Shown here: positions 11,080 through 21,767 of the stretch, piece by piece
Layout of the letters: each line of letters starts with the position of its first letter
Numbering within the stretch: the stretch's first letter is position 1
Assembly: GCF_010183535.1 (NCBI RefSeq)
Contig: NC_071332.1
Location: forward strand, 1,674,001 to 1,738,000
Length of the DNA: 64,000 nt
Source: Caenorhabditis remanei
Lineage: Eukaryota; Nematoda; Chromadorea; Rhabditida; Rhabditidae
Direction of reading: 5' to 3'
Translations under genes and position numbers: made by a program
The notes under the pieces: model-generated
Databases searched by the model: none
The model's input: only the letters and a program-made list of their open reading frames with translations
What the model was told of the DNA's origin: nothing

Positions 11080-11300
11080 GTGGACTTTATTTATTTATTG
11101 GGACGAAAGGAAAAACTATAGATACAAAAGACTAGAAACGGTCCCTCACGAGACAGTTTCGAGTTAAGAAAAAGAGAGGGGACATGAAATAAAGAATCGA
11201 GGGAATAAGGAAGAAAAGCGGAAGGTAGAAAATACAGACATAATGGCAAGGGGGAAGAGAAAACCGTAACAAAGGCCAAAAAAAAGGAAAGGCCAAAAAA
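11080..11300 (-). mobile_element. possible 3' fragment of a non-LTR retrotransposon
   Basis: On the minus strand this pyrimidine-rich stretch contains GTCTCGTGAGGGACC and ends in CCAATAAATAAATAAA, the kind of short repeat tail used by CR1-type elements. A related stretch with GTCTCGTGAGGGAC lies at about 58265-58420. It occupies the spacer of the palindrome and has no counterpart in the arms. No coding part remains, so identification is tentative. Confidence 0.35.
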
Positions 11301-11311
11301 AGGAATAACTT

Positions 11312-11353
11312 AACCGTCTCAAAGTTTTACAGGGGTAAAACTTTGAGACGGTT
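11312..11353. repeat. perfect hairpin, 19-bp stem and 4-base loop
   Basis: The arm AACCGTCTCAAAGTTTTAC (11312-11330) is followed by AGGG and then its exact reverse complement (11335-11353). It lies in the spacer of the large palindrome, close to its centre. Confidence 0.9.
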
Positions 11354-11640
11354 TTCTCAGCGGCAAGTGACGAGCATAAAACAACAATTTTGGATCTGCC
11401 TACTCGAACTGTCCTCAATGCCTGGTAGCAATTTGGAACGATTCCAAACTTGTGACCCCTGGAGGTTTACTTTTAAGACGTTAAAGAAAACTGTAGTAAG
11501 ATAGAGCGCAGTTGTTTGAACGTTGTTGCAGAATAGCTCGGACAGTTCTCTTTTACGTCTTAAACAATATCATTTTCAGTACAGTCTTATACATGATCCC
11601 CCATTTCCCTCATTTGTTTCTCAACAGATTTCTGCTCACT

Positions 11641-11693
11641 TATCCCTATTCTGATCAAAAGAACACTCACATATTCAAATATTCAAATTAACT
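11641..11693 (+). promoter_or_regulatory. conserved upstream block, paralog 2
   Basis: Contains CTGATCAAAAGAACA, then ATATTCAAATATTCAAAT and TTAACT, about 80-130 bases before the start codon, matching the blocks of paralogs 1 and 3. Confidence 0.5.
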
Positions 11694-11769
11694 CATAAAT
11701 GAAACCAACAACAAATCAAAGAATCAACCACCCTAGAACCCCAACACAGAATCCTCCATTCTATCAGAA

Positions 11770-13117
11770 ATGAATCGCTCCTTCGTATTCTTACTTACCC
11801 TTCTCATCATCTGTGCTGCCCAAAAGGACTCCGGCCGCTATATCAATCGGATTAAGATTGAGACCTTTGCCAACGCTTGGGGGGTCAATAGGACTTTCAC
11901 CTACTACGTCAAGGATAGTTATGATCAAATTCAAAAGGACAACTTCACTATAGAATCCGGATCAATTGGATATCTTTATGAGGATGATTATACTTCTGAC
12001 ACTTTTTCGTGTACGACCGCCGAGTGTCCAAAGCTTAGAAGAATCTACGAGTATACCACTACTGTCAATGGTAATTTACAGGAGTTATATCTAGTCAGTA
12101 ATAAAAATCACAGGAAAAGTCACCACTCGCCTCCTCGACCCTGCATTGAAAGCTAGTCTTGGGGCCACCACCGCCAAGCCGATCGGATTCGTTGCTCCAT
12201 ACCCAGGATACTGTAGCTCCGACGATACTGTTCCAATAATTGAAATGTACTCCGATTATTTGCAGCGTTAGTCCAACTGTTACCAAAGTTATTATATACT
12301 GAAACATAGATACTAATTTCAGAGTACGGCTACTGGTCTCCATTACAATTAAATCAAGTGTTCAATTGGGGGTCCTATCGTGAGAACTTTGCGAGATATG
12401 TACCGACACGTCTAGTTGGATATGCACTTTCTAGAGACTCAAATAGAACATTTCTCTATAACGCTGCTCCTGATTTTGTAAAGCCAATTGGAAAAGCTAA
12501 CTACGTAACAAGAATTTACCAAAGTTAAGGGAGATCCTATATTATTTTAGACTCATTCATTCTTCCCTACTTACCAATACATGTGGTTTGGTAATAGGTA
12601 CACCAGGGTAACTTTGGGCGCCCCTGCCGCAATTGATGCTTTTCTGAAGAAAGATAACTTTGCAAGTATTCAAAGCCATGGGGCTTTTGTTATCGGAAAA
12701 GGCACTGCTGCCGAATTCACGAGACTTTCAGCCGTTTGTGGAGAGCTGATGCCAATTTATACTGCAATGAACGCTCAAACTAGTCAGTCATACAATTTAC
12801 AGATTCGCATCGTGCAATGACTTGATATTATTTCAGACCAAAGTGCCATATTCGCACGTACTGTTCCGGCTCCGTTTACAGCTATTGCTCAATCGGGATG
12901 GACGTTTAAAGAGAACAGACGAGTTTGTGGAGGAATTAAGGGATTAGCCCCGTTGAGGGAGTTCAAGCACCGTGAAACAAATTCCTTCGCTTATTCAAAC
13001 GATCTAACAAAGTTTGCTGCGACACCTGAATTTGATCCATATGAAATGACTTCCAAAAATCTTGGGTATGCTCCGCTTGATCAATTTGGTTTTCTTCTTG
13101 TTAACGCTACTATTTGA
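11770..13117 (+). CDS. secreted protein of unknown family, paralog 2
   Basis: Exons 11770-12070, 12114-12266, 12323-12504, 12551-12782 and 12837-13117 give 382 residues. It is the inverted partner of paralog 1; exon 2 (153 bases) and exon 3 (182 bases) have identical lengths in all four paralogs. Signal peptide MNRSFVFLLTLLIICAAQ, then KDSGRYINRIKIETF; KPIGFVAPYPGYCSSDDTVP in exon 2; RLVGYALSRD in exon 3; GKGTAAEFTRLSAVCGEL in exon 4; GWTFKENRRVCGGIKGL and PLDQFGFLLVNATI in exon 5. The donor of intron 4 is GTCAGT instead of the GTAAGT of the others, still a valid GT but weaker. No stop or frameshift is present, so both palindrome arms seem to carry working genes. Convergent with paralog 3 downstream. 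Confidence 0.85.
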
Positions 13118-13375
13118 ATCCAATGAAGTGTTGCTTCTCTTTTAATGTTTACATCGGTGATGCTAATTACACAGATAAGATCAGCATTCTTGTTATTCTA
13201 ACATTTTTATTCTGACGTAACTTGGTCAGTAGGTCAAATATTGAGAATCCCTTTGGTGCAATCGAAAGAGCCTCATTACCTCTACAAGTATGCCAAATTT
13301 AAGAAAAACCAATACGGACCTATAAATGTTTCCAGAAACAGCAAAGATGAAAATAATACTTCATTCCAATTTGAT

Positions 13376-14690
13376 TTAAACAACAGCGTTAATAAGAACA
13401 AAACCGAATTGATCAAGTGGAACGTATCCCAAGTCTTTGGTGGTCAATTCCCAGTTTTCGTCAATCCCACCAATACTATTCGTATAAGTGTACCGGTTTG
13501 CAATGTATCTGTGCTTGAACTCCATTAACGGATACAATCCCTTGATTCCTCCACATGCTGATACTTCCTTCTTGAATGTCCATCCGGCCTGAGCAATAGC
13601 TTGCAGTGGAGCCACGACGCTACGGGCGACCAGAACACCGTATGCTGAAAAACAGGAGCATGTAGAATAAGGTAAGATCAATAAAACTTACATTTTGCAG
13701 AGTCACTTGCTACATAAAGGGGTATGAGTTCCCCGCAGACTGCGCTCAGTCTTGATAATTCGGCGGATGTCCCTTTTCCGATAACAAAAATTCCAGTGTT
13801 CTTCGGAATGAATCCAGGTTTTGCGGCATAGGCGTCAATAGATGGTGGAGCACCTAAGGTATACTTGTTGTTTCCAGAAGTAAATTCAACAAGTTGATAG
13901 GCAGGGTAGAATGAATGGGTCTGAAATTTCACTTTTTCTAACACTCCGACATCTCGCCCCTTACGTAGTTAGCTTTTCCAATCGGCTTCACAAAATCTGG
14001 AGCGGCGTTTGAGAGAACAAGTCTATCTGTTTCTCCAGAAAGGGCGTATCCAACGAGACGTTTTGGGTTGTATCTTGAAGTGTCGACTGTGGTGGAAGCA
14101 ATGTTGACCAGTTGGTTTGGTTGGGCCAGGGACCAATAGGCATATTCTAGAATTGGTATCTTTTGTTGAAACTGTGTGAAGTAAACTAACGTTGCAAAGC
14201 ATCTGAGTACATCTCAATGATCGGGACAAGATCGTTAGAGCTACAGTATCCTGGGTATGGAGCGACAAAGCCGATCGGCTTGGCGGTGGTGGCGGCGGTG
14301 CTAGTCTTCAAGGTAGAGTCGATGAGGCGAGTGGTAACTTTTCCTGAGATTTAAGACTTTTTAGATATCTGATAGCTCAAATAACTTACCATTGACATTA
14401 GTTGTATGTTCGTAGATTCTTCTCATCTTTGGGCACACGTCGGTCGTACACGAAACAGTGTCAGCAGCATAATCATCCTCATAAAGATATCCAATCGACT
14501 CGGCGACTGTCTTGAAATTGTCTACTTGAACTTGATCGTAACTATCCTTGACATAGTAGGTGAACGTCTTATCATTGCCGGCTTTATTGGTGAAGGTCTC
14601 AATCTTGATCCGGCTGACATAGAGGCCGGAGTCCTCTTGGGCAACACAAATGGTGAGAAGGGTAAGTAAGAATACGAAGGAGCGATTCAT
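13376..14690 (-). CDS. secreted protein of unknown family, paralog 3
   Basis: Exons 14690-14390, 14343-14191, 14146-13965, 13920-13692 and 13644-13376 give 377 residues. The signal peptide (MNRSFVFLLTLLTICVAQ) is nearly that of paralog 2, but the rest is closer to paralog 4: TNKAGNDKTFTYYVKDSYDQVQ, STAATTAKPIGFVAPYPGYCSSNDLVP, RYNPKRLVGYALSGETDRLVL, and GKGTSAELSRLSAVCGELIPLY. The last exon ends PLDQFGFVLINAVV. Cysteine positions are conserved across the family. Introns are 42-55 bases, typical of small worm introns. The mix of a paralog-2-like N-terminus and paralog-4-like remainder hints at gene conversion or unequal exchange. Function unknown; secretion is inferred from the leader. Confidence 0.85.
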
Positions 14691-14756
14691 TTTGAATATT
14701 GAATGAAGGATTCTGCACCCTTTTTGTGGGGTTTGAGGGATGTTGGCTTTATATCA

Positions 14757-14808
14757 GTTAATTTGAATATTTGAATATTCAATTGTTCTTTTGATAAGAA
14801 TAGGGATA
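14757..14808 (-). promoter_or_regulatory. conserved upstream block, paralog 3
   Basis: On the minus strand: ATCAAAAGAACAATTG, then AATATTCAAATATTCAAA and TTAACTGATA, about 70-120 bases before the start codon. Same order as the blocks of paralogs 1 and 2. Paralog 4 keeps only a looser ATTCAAATTATTCAAAT version at about 33380. Confidence 0.5.
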
Positions 14809-15109
14809 AATGAGCAGAAGTCAATTGAATATGATATGGTTGTGAAATTGAGCGACAGAATCAGATGGATAGGGATCATTTCAGTAAAAGTTGAATCAAA
14901 GGAATTCAATGAATTAAGTGAATTAGTTTCAGAAAAAGATTTAGATCTCTTGTCAGTGTTTTTTCCGTTTGGGAAAAATTGACAAAAAAAGATCCAAATC
15001 CTCAATCAGATTTGTAAAAACCGGTTTTGAAATAGCATTCTTCCGAAGATGAGATAACATTGATGTGTGTGTGCGTGTTGTGTCATGATCATCAAACCAT
15101 TAGGCTTGG
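14809..15109. other. intergenic, nothing recognised
   Basis: AT-rich sequence with a short GT-rich run near 15062; no supported feature. Confidence 0.4.
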
Positions 15110-15345
15110 GTTTCATGGAGAGGTTCTAGGAAATGATCAGCCACTGAACGGGGAACTCAGGGCGGTTTCTTGTGGTAATGGAGCATCTCCACCTGAAGCT
15201 GGAGCATCAGAGTTACCGCTTCTTCAGCTGCCGCCTGGTATCCCCCTTGTGGAGCTTGGACTGGTGCTGGACCGGCTTGATACACTTCTTGTGGTTGGTA
15301 TGGTGTTGGTGGTGGTGGTCCTTGTTGGTATCCATCTTGCTGATA
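15110..15345 (-). pseudogene. decayed antisense fragment of the grl-type gene
   Basis: Read on the minus strand, DGYQQGPPPPTPYQPQ...YQAGPAP.QAPQGGYQA is nearly identical, also at nucleotide level, to residues about 75-110 of the ground-like gene at 17509. After that the frame slips: a second frame reads NSDAPASGGDAPLPQETA, which matches the DAPAPAQVAPAQQETA part of the parent. There is no signal peptide, no ground-like domain and no splice structure. It is an inverted partial copy about 2.2 kb from its source, broken by a frameshift. Confidence 0.65.
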
Positions 15346-17508
15346 AAATGGGCGGCGTGGTCTCTTTGCTGTGGTCATACTTGTCATTTCACGGTCAGGG
15401 CCGAAAAAAAAGTTGTTTGCCGGCCCGGGGTAGGTGAAAATTAGGAAATCGGCCTGGTATGGGGGCTCATGTACGGGCTTTTGCATAAAAAGGTTTCCAG
15501 CGGTATTAACATTATTCTCCAAAACTCCAAATTACAATATTCCCTCCTTTGATCCCCCGCTTCCGTACCTTTTGCAAATCCACACCGGTTCCTCCAATTG
15601 CATAATTTGTACGAATCCTTGTCAAGAAACAAAAATATTCTTCCTGGTCTTCTTTACCCCCACCTAACAATAACATTAGCGTCCCCCTTCCTGTTTAACC
15701 GAAACAGTTTCAAAAATTGTATTTTTTCATCGCTTCTTTTCTATAATATGCCAATATGAAACCTGTTGTTGCCATTCGACCATTATACGAGAGAGGGGAA
15801 AGATATCTTGATCAAAAACACATATCCCTCCCGAATATTGCATGTCTCTTAAGCATCGGTTAGCAACCCCCGATAAGACCAAGCGGGATTGCGCAGGTAG
15901 GATAGGAAGAAGTCACCGACAACATCTTCTTTCTCCGAAAAATAATGAAAAATCGAGAACAATGGATAGAGAGGAAGCTAGCAAGTTTTAAGGAGGAGTG
16001 CCACTGGTGACTACAAATGATAACGCATTTTTGACGGTCGGCGTATATAAAAGCATTCGGGATTCACCTGGAAACGAGATGTAATCGACGAATGCCGTTG
16101 ATGGATTTTTTGAAAATTTTTGTTTTATTTGTATTATATATCATGAGATAGGCTTAGTTAGCCTGATATATCAGGCTAGCAAGTTTCGTATAGTAGAATT
16201 TGCTGAAAATAAATGTGTAAGTAGTTTAGAACATTTTTAATAAAATGGCCACAGAATATTTCGCTCACGTTTTATTCAAATGGAGTTTTCTTGCTATTGC
16301 GGCAAATGGTAACAAGTGTCCCAAATATTGACTAAGTTATTGTAGGACCGGTACATACTCAAACTAAATAACGGGCCTATTTAGGTTTAGTCTTAATAGA
16401 TTACTGTAAACAAGAGCATACGGTAGTTTACGCTATTAGAATTTTAAGGTAATTTATGCTAACCTTTTTTTTGGAGAAGAAATCACGCTCATGGATAATA
16501 GCTGATAATCTAAAGTAGTCCATTTGAGTTCAAATTATTTTCCCGCGAAACCGGAAGCGTTTCCATACCACATTACAGGTTGCCAATTAAGTCGCCGCTC
16601 AGTCAAATCGCGTGCTTATAACGTGGACGAACGATACGGTTTTAAATTTTTCGAATGACGCTCACTTTTTTCCATTTTTCTCGCTTTTTTTCGGATGACT
16701 TAAGTACAAGCCGCACATCGGTAAGGTAATTGTTAGAGGTCCAAACTTTGACCTCGTTTTTTTCGAATTCCAGGTGTCGAGGGTGAAAACTGAAAATATA
16801 TTTGGAACCAGCGTTTTCTCAGCTTGCAAATGAAATAGGTCACGTCCCATAACTCCAAATTGAGTCCATGACCTTCCCTAGTTAGTGTACCAGAATTTAG
16901 GACACTTTGTTTACAGGGTGCCGTAGAACCAGGGGCCTTGTTATAAGTCTTTTCGCCCTGTTATCGGAGAGTTGCTGTCCAAAAATTCTGTCAATGTCTG
17001 AAATATCTGAAAGTAGCAGTGCACTCCTACCCAAAACCGTCCATGACGTGTCCAACCCATTAAATTGAAGCCATAACCATTCGGTCTAAACAAACTCGTC
17101 TTCTTCCACCACCATTTCTGCCATGCCATTCATCTTGAGTATAATGAGTAGTCGTTGATTTGCGCTATCTCTATTACATAACCGCCCCCCCCTCCTAGGA
17201 TGTCGTTCCCGTCCTCCTTATTCTAATCCTAATCCCTTCTTCTTCTTCTTCTTTTTCCAAAAAAAACCGGACAATCGTCGCTTATCACTATCAATCAAGT
17301 CTCCGTCCGCTAACCGATCCCTCCTTTCACTCGGCTTTGCTAGCGACCAATGCTTCTGACCCAGATTCCATCTCACCTCAATTCTCAATAATGAGATGGA
17401 TTCTGGAGGATATGTGGCAATAGTTGTAAAAGTAATTGGCATGTCGGCCAGCGCCTTCTCTCCACCTTCTTTCTCTTCTGTCATTTTCATTCACAACTTT
17501 TCCAGAAT
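15346..17508. other. intergenic, upstream of the grl gene
   Basis: No supported gene. Contents: at 16700-16860 one arm of the palindromic family also found at 45925 (GACCTCGTTTTTTTCGAA with TCAGCGTTTTCTCAGCTT-like words); an AGGCTAACTAAGCCTAT-like palindrome around 16150-16185; polypyrimidine runs at 17170-17260, where the grl promoter is expected. Confidence 0.5.
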
Positions 17509-19781
17509 ATGCTATTCCGACTTGTCTTCTCCTCACTTCTCCTAGCTCACACCACCTCTGCCTTCTTCTTCGGCGGCGGTGGCGGAGGTTGTGGATGTCA
17601 GCCAGCTCCAGCGTGTGCGCCACACCCGGCTCCAGCTCCATGTTCTGGAGGTAGCATCGTTCAAGGGTACGTCGGAGCGCCACAGCAAGGAGGCTACGCC
17701 GCCGCTCCACAATTCCCACAGCAAGGAGGTGGGTACCAACAAGGACCACCACCACCAGCACCATACCAACCACAAGGAGGATATCAAGCCGGTCCAGCTC
17801 CAGCTCAAATCGCTCCACAAGGGGGATACCAGGCGCCAGTGCAGCAGGTACCGCAAGGAGGATACCAGGCGCCAGCTCAACAAGTCAACACTCAAGGACC
17901 AGTGGAGTCTGCTCAAGTCCAAGAAGTTCAACAAGCCGGAGGTAACTACCAGGATGCTCCAGCTCCAGCTCAAGTCGCTCCGGCTCAACAAGAGACTGCT
18001 GCTGCCCCAGCGCCAACTGACACTGCTGCCTATACCGGGGTGAGTTGAGGTGGTAATGGTAGATCAAAATTATTGATTGATTGTTTAGGAACAAGAAGTA
18101 GTCGCCTCCCTCGCGCGTGAAGAGCCAAACTATCAGGTATGAGTGCTTGCTTTTTATTTTAGGCTTTTTTTGCTAATTAACATTTTCGCTTTCTCTGTTG
18201 CTTGGATCTGCCTGAATCTGCCAGAATCTGCCAAAACCACTCGCACACTACTTCCGATGATTCCTGAACAAGGATTTCCTTTCCTGGCTTATTAACTGCA
18301 TGCTCTCTTTTTCACTTTCAGAACACTGGCACCAATGTGGTCGAAGCGGCCCAGCACGCCTCTGAGCTTGGAAATCAGGTAACACTCGCATGAACTTACT
18401 AAACAATTCTTGCATAAATATGGGGGATTTTGCACATTCTCAAAAATAACGCCTAGATCTTATTTTTTGTAGTTGACAACTTTTTGATAGCTCTTTTTGT
18501 TATTGACATATGCGCTATGAAAGTTAAGGTTACACGAGAGACGTAGACAAGTCAGACACTCTAGCTTCTCTGTGCTCTCCTTACCTCTCACTCTATCACT
18601 CTCAACTTCAAAGATCCATATCTCGATACCGTGAAAAGTTATCAAAAAAACTGTCAACTACGAAAAAGTAGCTTGAAAATGTGATCTACACGATCATTCT
18701 ACATTTAAAACTGTAGGATCCTCAGGAATGCCGTGACAAGCTCACATAGCTACATTTTTGTAGTTGATCACTTTTTGAAAGCTCCGCCCACTTTTGAGAT
18801 ATGAGCCTTTAAAGTCAAGAAGCGAGTGTCACCAGACCGCCAAACTTTGAAGCCGCAAATCTCAAAAATGGGTAAAGCTAGTAAAACACTTTTAACAACA
18901 AAAATAATGACCGAAAAATTTCCTATATTTTATTAGTTGACAACTTTTTGATAGCCCTGCAGGTTAATGAGACACCAAGCGTTGAAAATAAACGTCGAGG
19001 AGTATGAGACGCAGAGAAGTCAGACACTCTAGCTTCTCTGCGCCCTCTTTGTCTCTTGTTCGAGTTCTCTTAACTTCAAAGTTGCATTTCTCAAAATCTT
19101 GAAGATCTATTAAGAAATCAACAACTAAAAAAATTAAGATAATCTTCCGTAACACGGTGAACAGATCACTAAACTTCGGACAATCTGAAAATCTAAAAAC
19201 TGTTCTTTATCCAATTTTCAAAATCTCCAGGCCGCCGCCGCCGCCGCGAAGAACGCCGAAGTCATCGAGGATGAAGAGGAGCCAATCAAGAAGAAGGACG
19301 AAGGAAAGACCACAATGATGAAGACCGTCAAAACCCCATCTGCTTCTTCCGCAATGAAGACCGCCTCTACTTCCACTTCCACCGAATTCCCAGTTGGAGA
19401 GGAAGTCGTCCCAGACACCAACGAGAAGGAGGTTGATATCAGCGAACTTCATCTCACCGATGACCCACTCTGCAACTCGGATGACTTGAGAAAAGTTGTG
19501 ATCGATGTGAGTTATAGTAGTTTGTAAGGTGTTTGACCCCAAGACCTATTTTAGAACATTGACGACCAATTGAACAGCTCGAAGAGAATGATCCAATTGG
19601 CAGCTGAGGCGCAATTCGGTGGACGATTTGATGTGATTTGCGCAAATGGCGATTTTAGGTGAGAGAGGCTGATTTTTATGACCCATTACATTAAACCATT
19701 TGCAGCTATGTGACCAACACTGAGCTCTATTGCCAAGAGACAAAAGGAGACATCTCGTGTTACACCTATCGTCAATTGTAA
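17509..19781 (+). CDS. ground-like (grl) secreted protein with Pro/Gln-rich region
   Basis: Exons 17509-18039, 18089-18136, 18322-18378, 19231-19506, 19555-19658 and 19706-19781 give 363 residues. Signal peptide MLFRLVFSSLLLAHTTSA is followed by a glycine run with CGCQPAP (residues about 21-45), then a long low-complexity region of GGYQ, PQGGYQAP and APAPAQ repeats, an acidic/lysine linker with six alanines at the start of exon 4, and the ground-like domain: DPLCNSDDLRKVVIDNI, QFGGRFDVICANGDFSYV, LYCQETKGDISCYTYRQL. The four domain cysteines are present. Ground-like proteins are secreted, hedgehog-related nematode proteins linked to cuticle and apical matrix; the exact role here is unknown. 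Polyadenylation signals AATAAA lie at about 19900. Intron 3 (852 bases) holds two hairpin repeats. Confidence 0.93.
18465..19135. repeat. hairpin repeats of the TTGTAGTTGACAACTTTTT family in grl intron 3
   Basis: Two full copies (18465-18670, 18925-19135) and a half copy at 18755-18850. Outer arms carry TTGTAGTTGACAACTTTTTG and its complement; the inner hairpin carries GCAGAGAAG(C/T) and CTTCTCTGC around a CAGACACTCTAGC core; GATATGCGCCTTTAAA-like words lie between. Confidence 0.8.
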
Positions 19782-21359
19782 GGAAAACGATTAAGGAAAT
19801 ACCATCTCATTCGAAAACCCGAAGTGCAATATAGAAAGGAAATTTGTTATGTGTTTTTTTCCTGTTTTTCAGTCATTTCTTTTCTTCTACAAAACTAATA
19901 ATAAAGGATTTGCTTAATAAACGGAAATTAGATGGTTGGAAAGCTGAAGACGTGAGGATTCTGAATCTGTATTCAAATTTTTTCTAGGACCAAGGTGGAC
20001 TGAAATACAAAGGGTTGAAGTAAAATGTGCCGGTATCCAATTAAAATCGTGCGTATTTCGGTTCATTTTGCTCCTGGAAAAATATAGAACACAGATTCAT
20101 ACTCCTGATGTTTTTGGCTTTTCAGGTATGTAAATTTGTATTTATAAGTTTCACTTATGGTTAGGACACACCCGTCAGATGTAAGCGTGTTTGTCGATTT
20201 GGATTCCCCATATCTTTGCCTGAAAACGTATGAAAGCCTTAAAAAATAAAATTTTTCACTCAAAAATCATGAAAATAACACCCCTTTTACCCAAAAACGT
20301 CAAAAAACACGTTTTTCAAGATGAAAATTTCTGAAAATTTCTCACAAAACGACTAAAAACTACCTAACTTTCCACATAGGTGTCCTAGAAACCCAAATTT
20401 TGAAAAATCTAGTCCCCGAGCACTTTGGACAGATTTTTGATGAAAAAATCTTGAATTTCCGTCAAAATTCAGCCATGGCCTAACATGGTGGCCTAGGAAA
20501 CCAATTTTATGTGAAAACTAGTCCCCGGTCTTGATTAAGAAGATTTCATTCATATATCGCATAATTATTTATTTTTGATTCAGCACACATATATTTGAAA
20601 GAGAAAATTTAAAAAAAAAACAGGAAATACAAAGGGTTAACCAAAAAAGTAAGAAAAAAGTGAACGATAAATATAAGAAAGCATTTGATATATTGTTGGT
20701 ATTCAGAATAATAAATTTGAATTCACAGCTCTAGAAAAATAGAGCGGTGCTTGCACCGTACAAAATGCGAAATCATTGAGAATCTGAAGACGCTTGGAGT
20801 GGATGAGGAGGCTACACAACAGTACTATAACATGGGTTCGGTTTTTTGTTGTTAAAGAATAAAGAAAATGAAAGATCCCTGAACTGATTTGGAAAGATGT
20901 AGTTTGACGATTTGAATGAAGATGAAGAGACGGAAATCTGAAAGATATGACATATGTATGAAGGGGGGAAGGCTTGAAACATTAGACGTCTTCGCCCCTT
21001 AGATGGAGTCGGATTAGACAGGGCTGTGGACATATGTTCAATTTAGGGTTAGTGTAGAAGGAAAAGGGAAATGGAAAAGGGAAGGTACTAATGGAAAATC
21101 TGAGATTGGGATATAGGAGAGGCTACAATATTTTGGAAATATTGGAAATTGGTTACTACAAATTTTCTGTAATCTCACTAAGATCTATTTTCCAAACATT
21201 TTGGTGACCAGCCATTTAATCGTTACAGCTTACATAAAAATGTGTACTCAACGATGCCGTAAGACTGTCAAAATAGAAATTTTTGTGAAAAGTGGGATCA
21301 AGTAGTTTGGACGTAAGCTACTGGAAGTTTTAGTGCCACAAAAAGTCAAATTTGAAATT
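19782..21359. other. intergenic, 3' of the grl gene
   Basis: No supported gene. A copy of the GCTGAAGACGTGAGG dispersed repeat lies at 19941-20070, and two related blocks with CTAGTCCCCG at about 20410 and 20520. Confidence 0.5.
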
Positions 21360-21490
21360 CCTGTATCATAAGTCTAGCCTAAGCCTAAATCCATGTATCC
21401 GAGTCACTAGCCTAAGCCTAAATTCCTGTATCCTAGGTCACTAGCCTAAGCCTAAATTCCTGTATCCTAGGTCACTAGCCTAAGCCTAAA
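21360..21490. repeat. tandem repeat with telomere-like GCCTAA units
   Basis: About four tandem units of 34-41 bases, each containing CTAGCCTAAGCCTAAA and TTCCTGTATCCTAGGTCA. Each unit carries two adjacent GCCTAA hexamers, the complement of the nematode telomere repeat TTAGGC. The two middle units are identical. Confidence 0.85.
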
Positions 21491-21767
21491 GGCCAATCTG
21501 ATAAAACAGTACTGCACACAGTTATTTCAGAACTTGTACCCGCAAAACTTAAAAAAAAACTACGCAATTTTCAAGAAAATGTCTCAGAAGGTGCCTGTAC
21601 CCTAAGCAAAGTTACAATAGCCTAAGTCTAAAACGAACGGTACCGTTTAAAGCGCCAGGTACTCAATTTTTGACGACGACTGGTCTGATTTCCAGAAATT
21701 TCCACTTTTTTGGCTATGAAAAACTCAAAAATCCTTACCTTTCTTATCTCATCCAATTCATCTCGAT

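Larger units (their letters stand above)
9275..13215. repeat. large imperfect palindrome carrying paralogs 1 and 2
   Basis: The left arm (about 9275-11077) and right arm (about 11380-13215) are inverted copies of each other. Both contain a full five-exon gene, its promoter and 3' flank. Matching pairs outside the genes include CGTTCCAAATTGC (about 11014) against GCAATTTGGAACG (about 11429), TGTACTGAAAATGATAT (about 10958) against its complement near 11573, and the 3'-flank word GATCTTATCTGTGT on both sides. The spacer of about 300 bases contains a possible retrotransposon tail and a perfect hairpin. In the left 3' flank the word pattern is partly duplicated again. Confidence 0.85.

Noticed and set aside
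13241..13528. Plus-strand open frame overlapping the end of paralog 3
   Set aside because: Antisense of paralog 3 exon 5; no independent signal.
17542..17991. Antisense and alternate-frame open frames of about 150 codons over the grl exon 1
   Set aside because: Produced by the repetitive Gly/Gln/Pro codons of the real gene.
21360..21490. True telomere or chromosome end
   Set aside because: Only two adjacent hexamers per unit, embedded in a longer repeat with genes on both sides.
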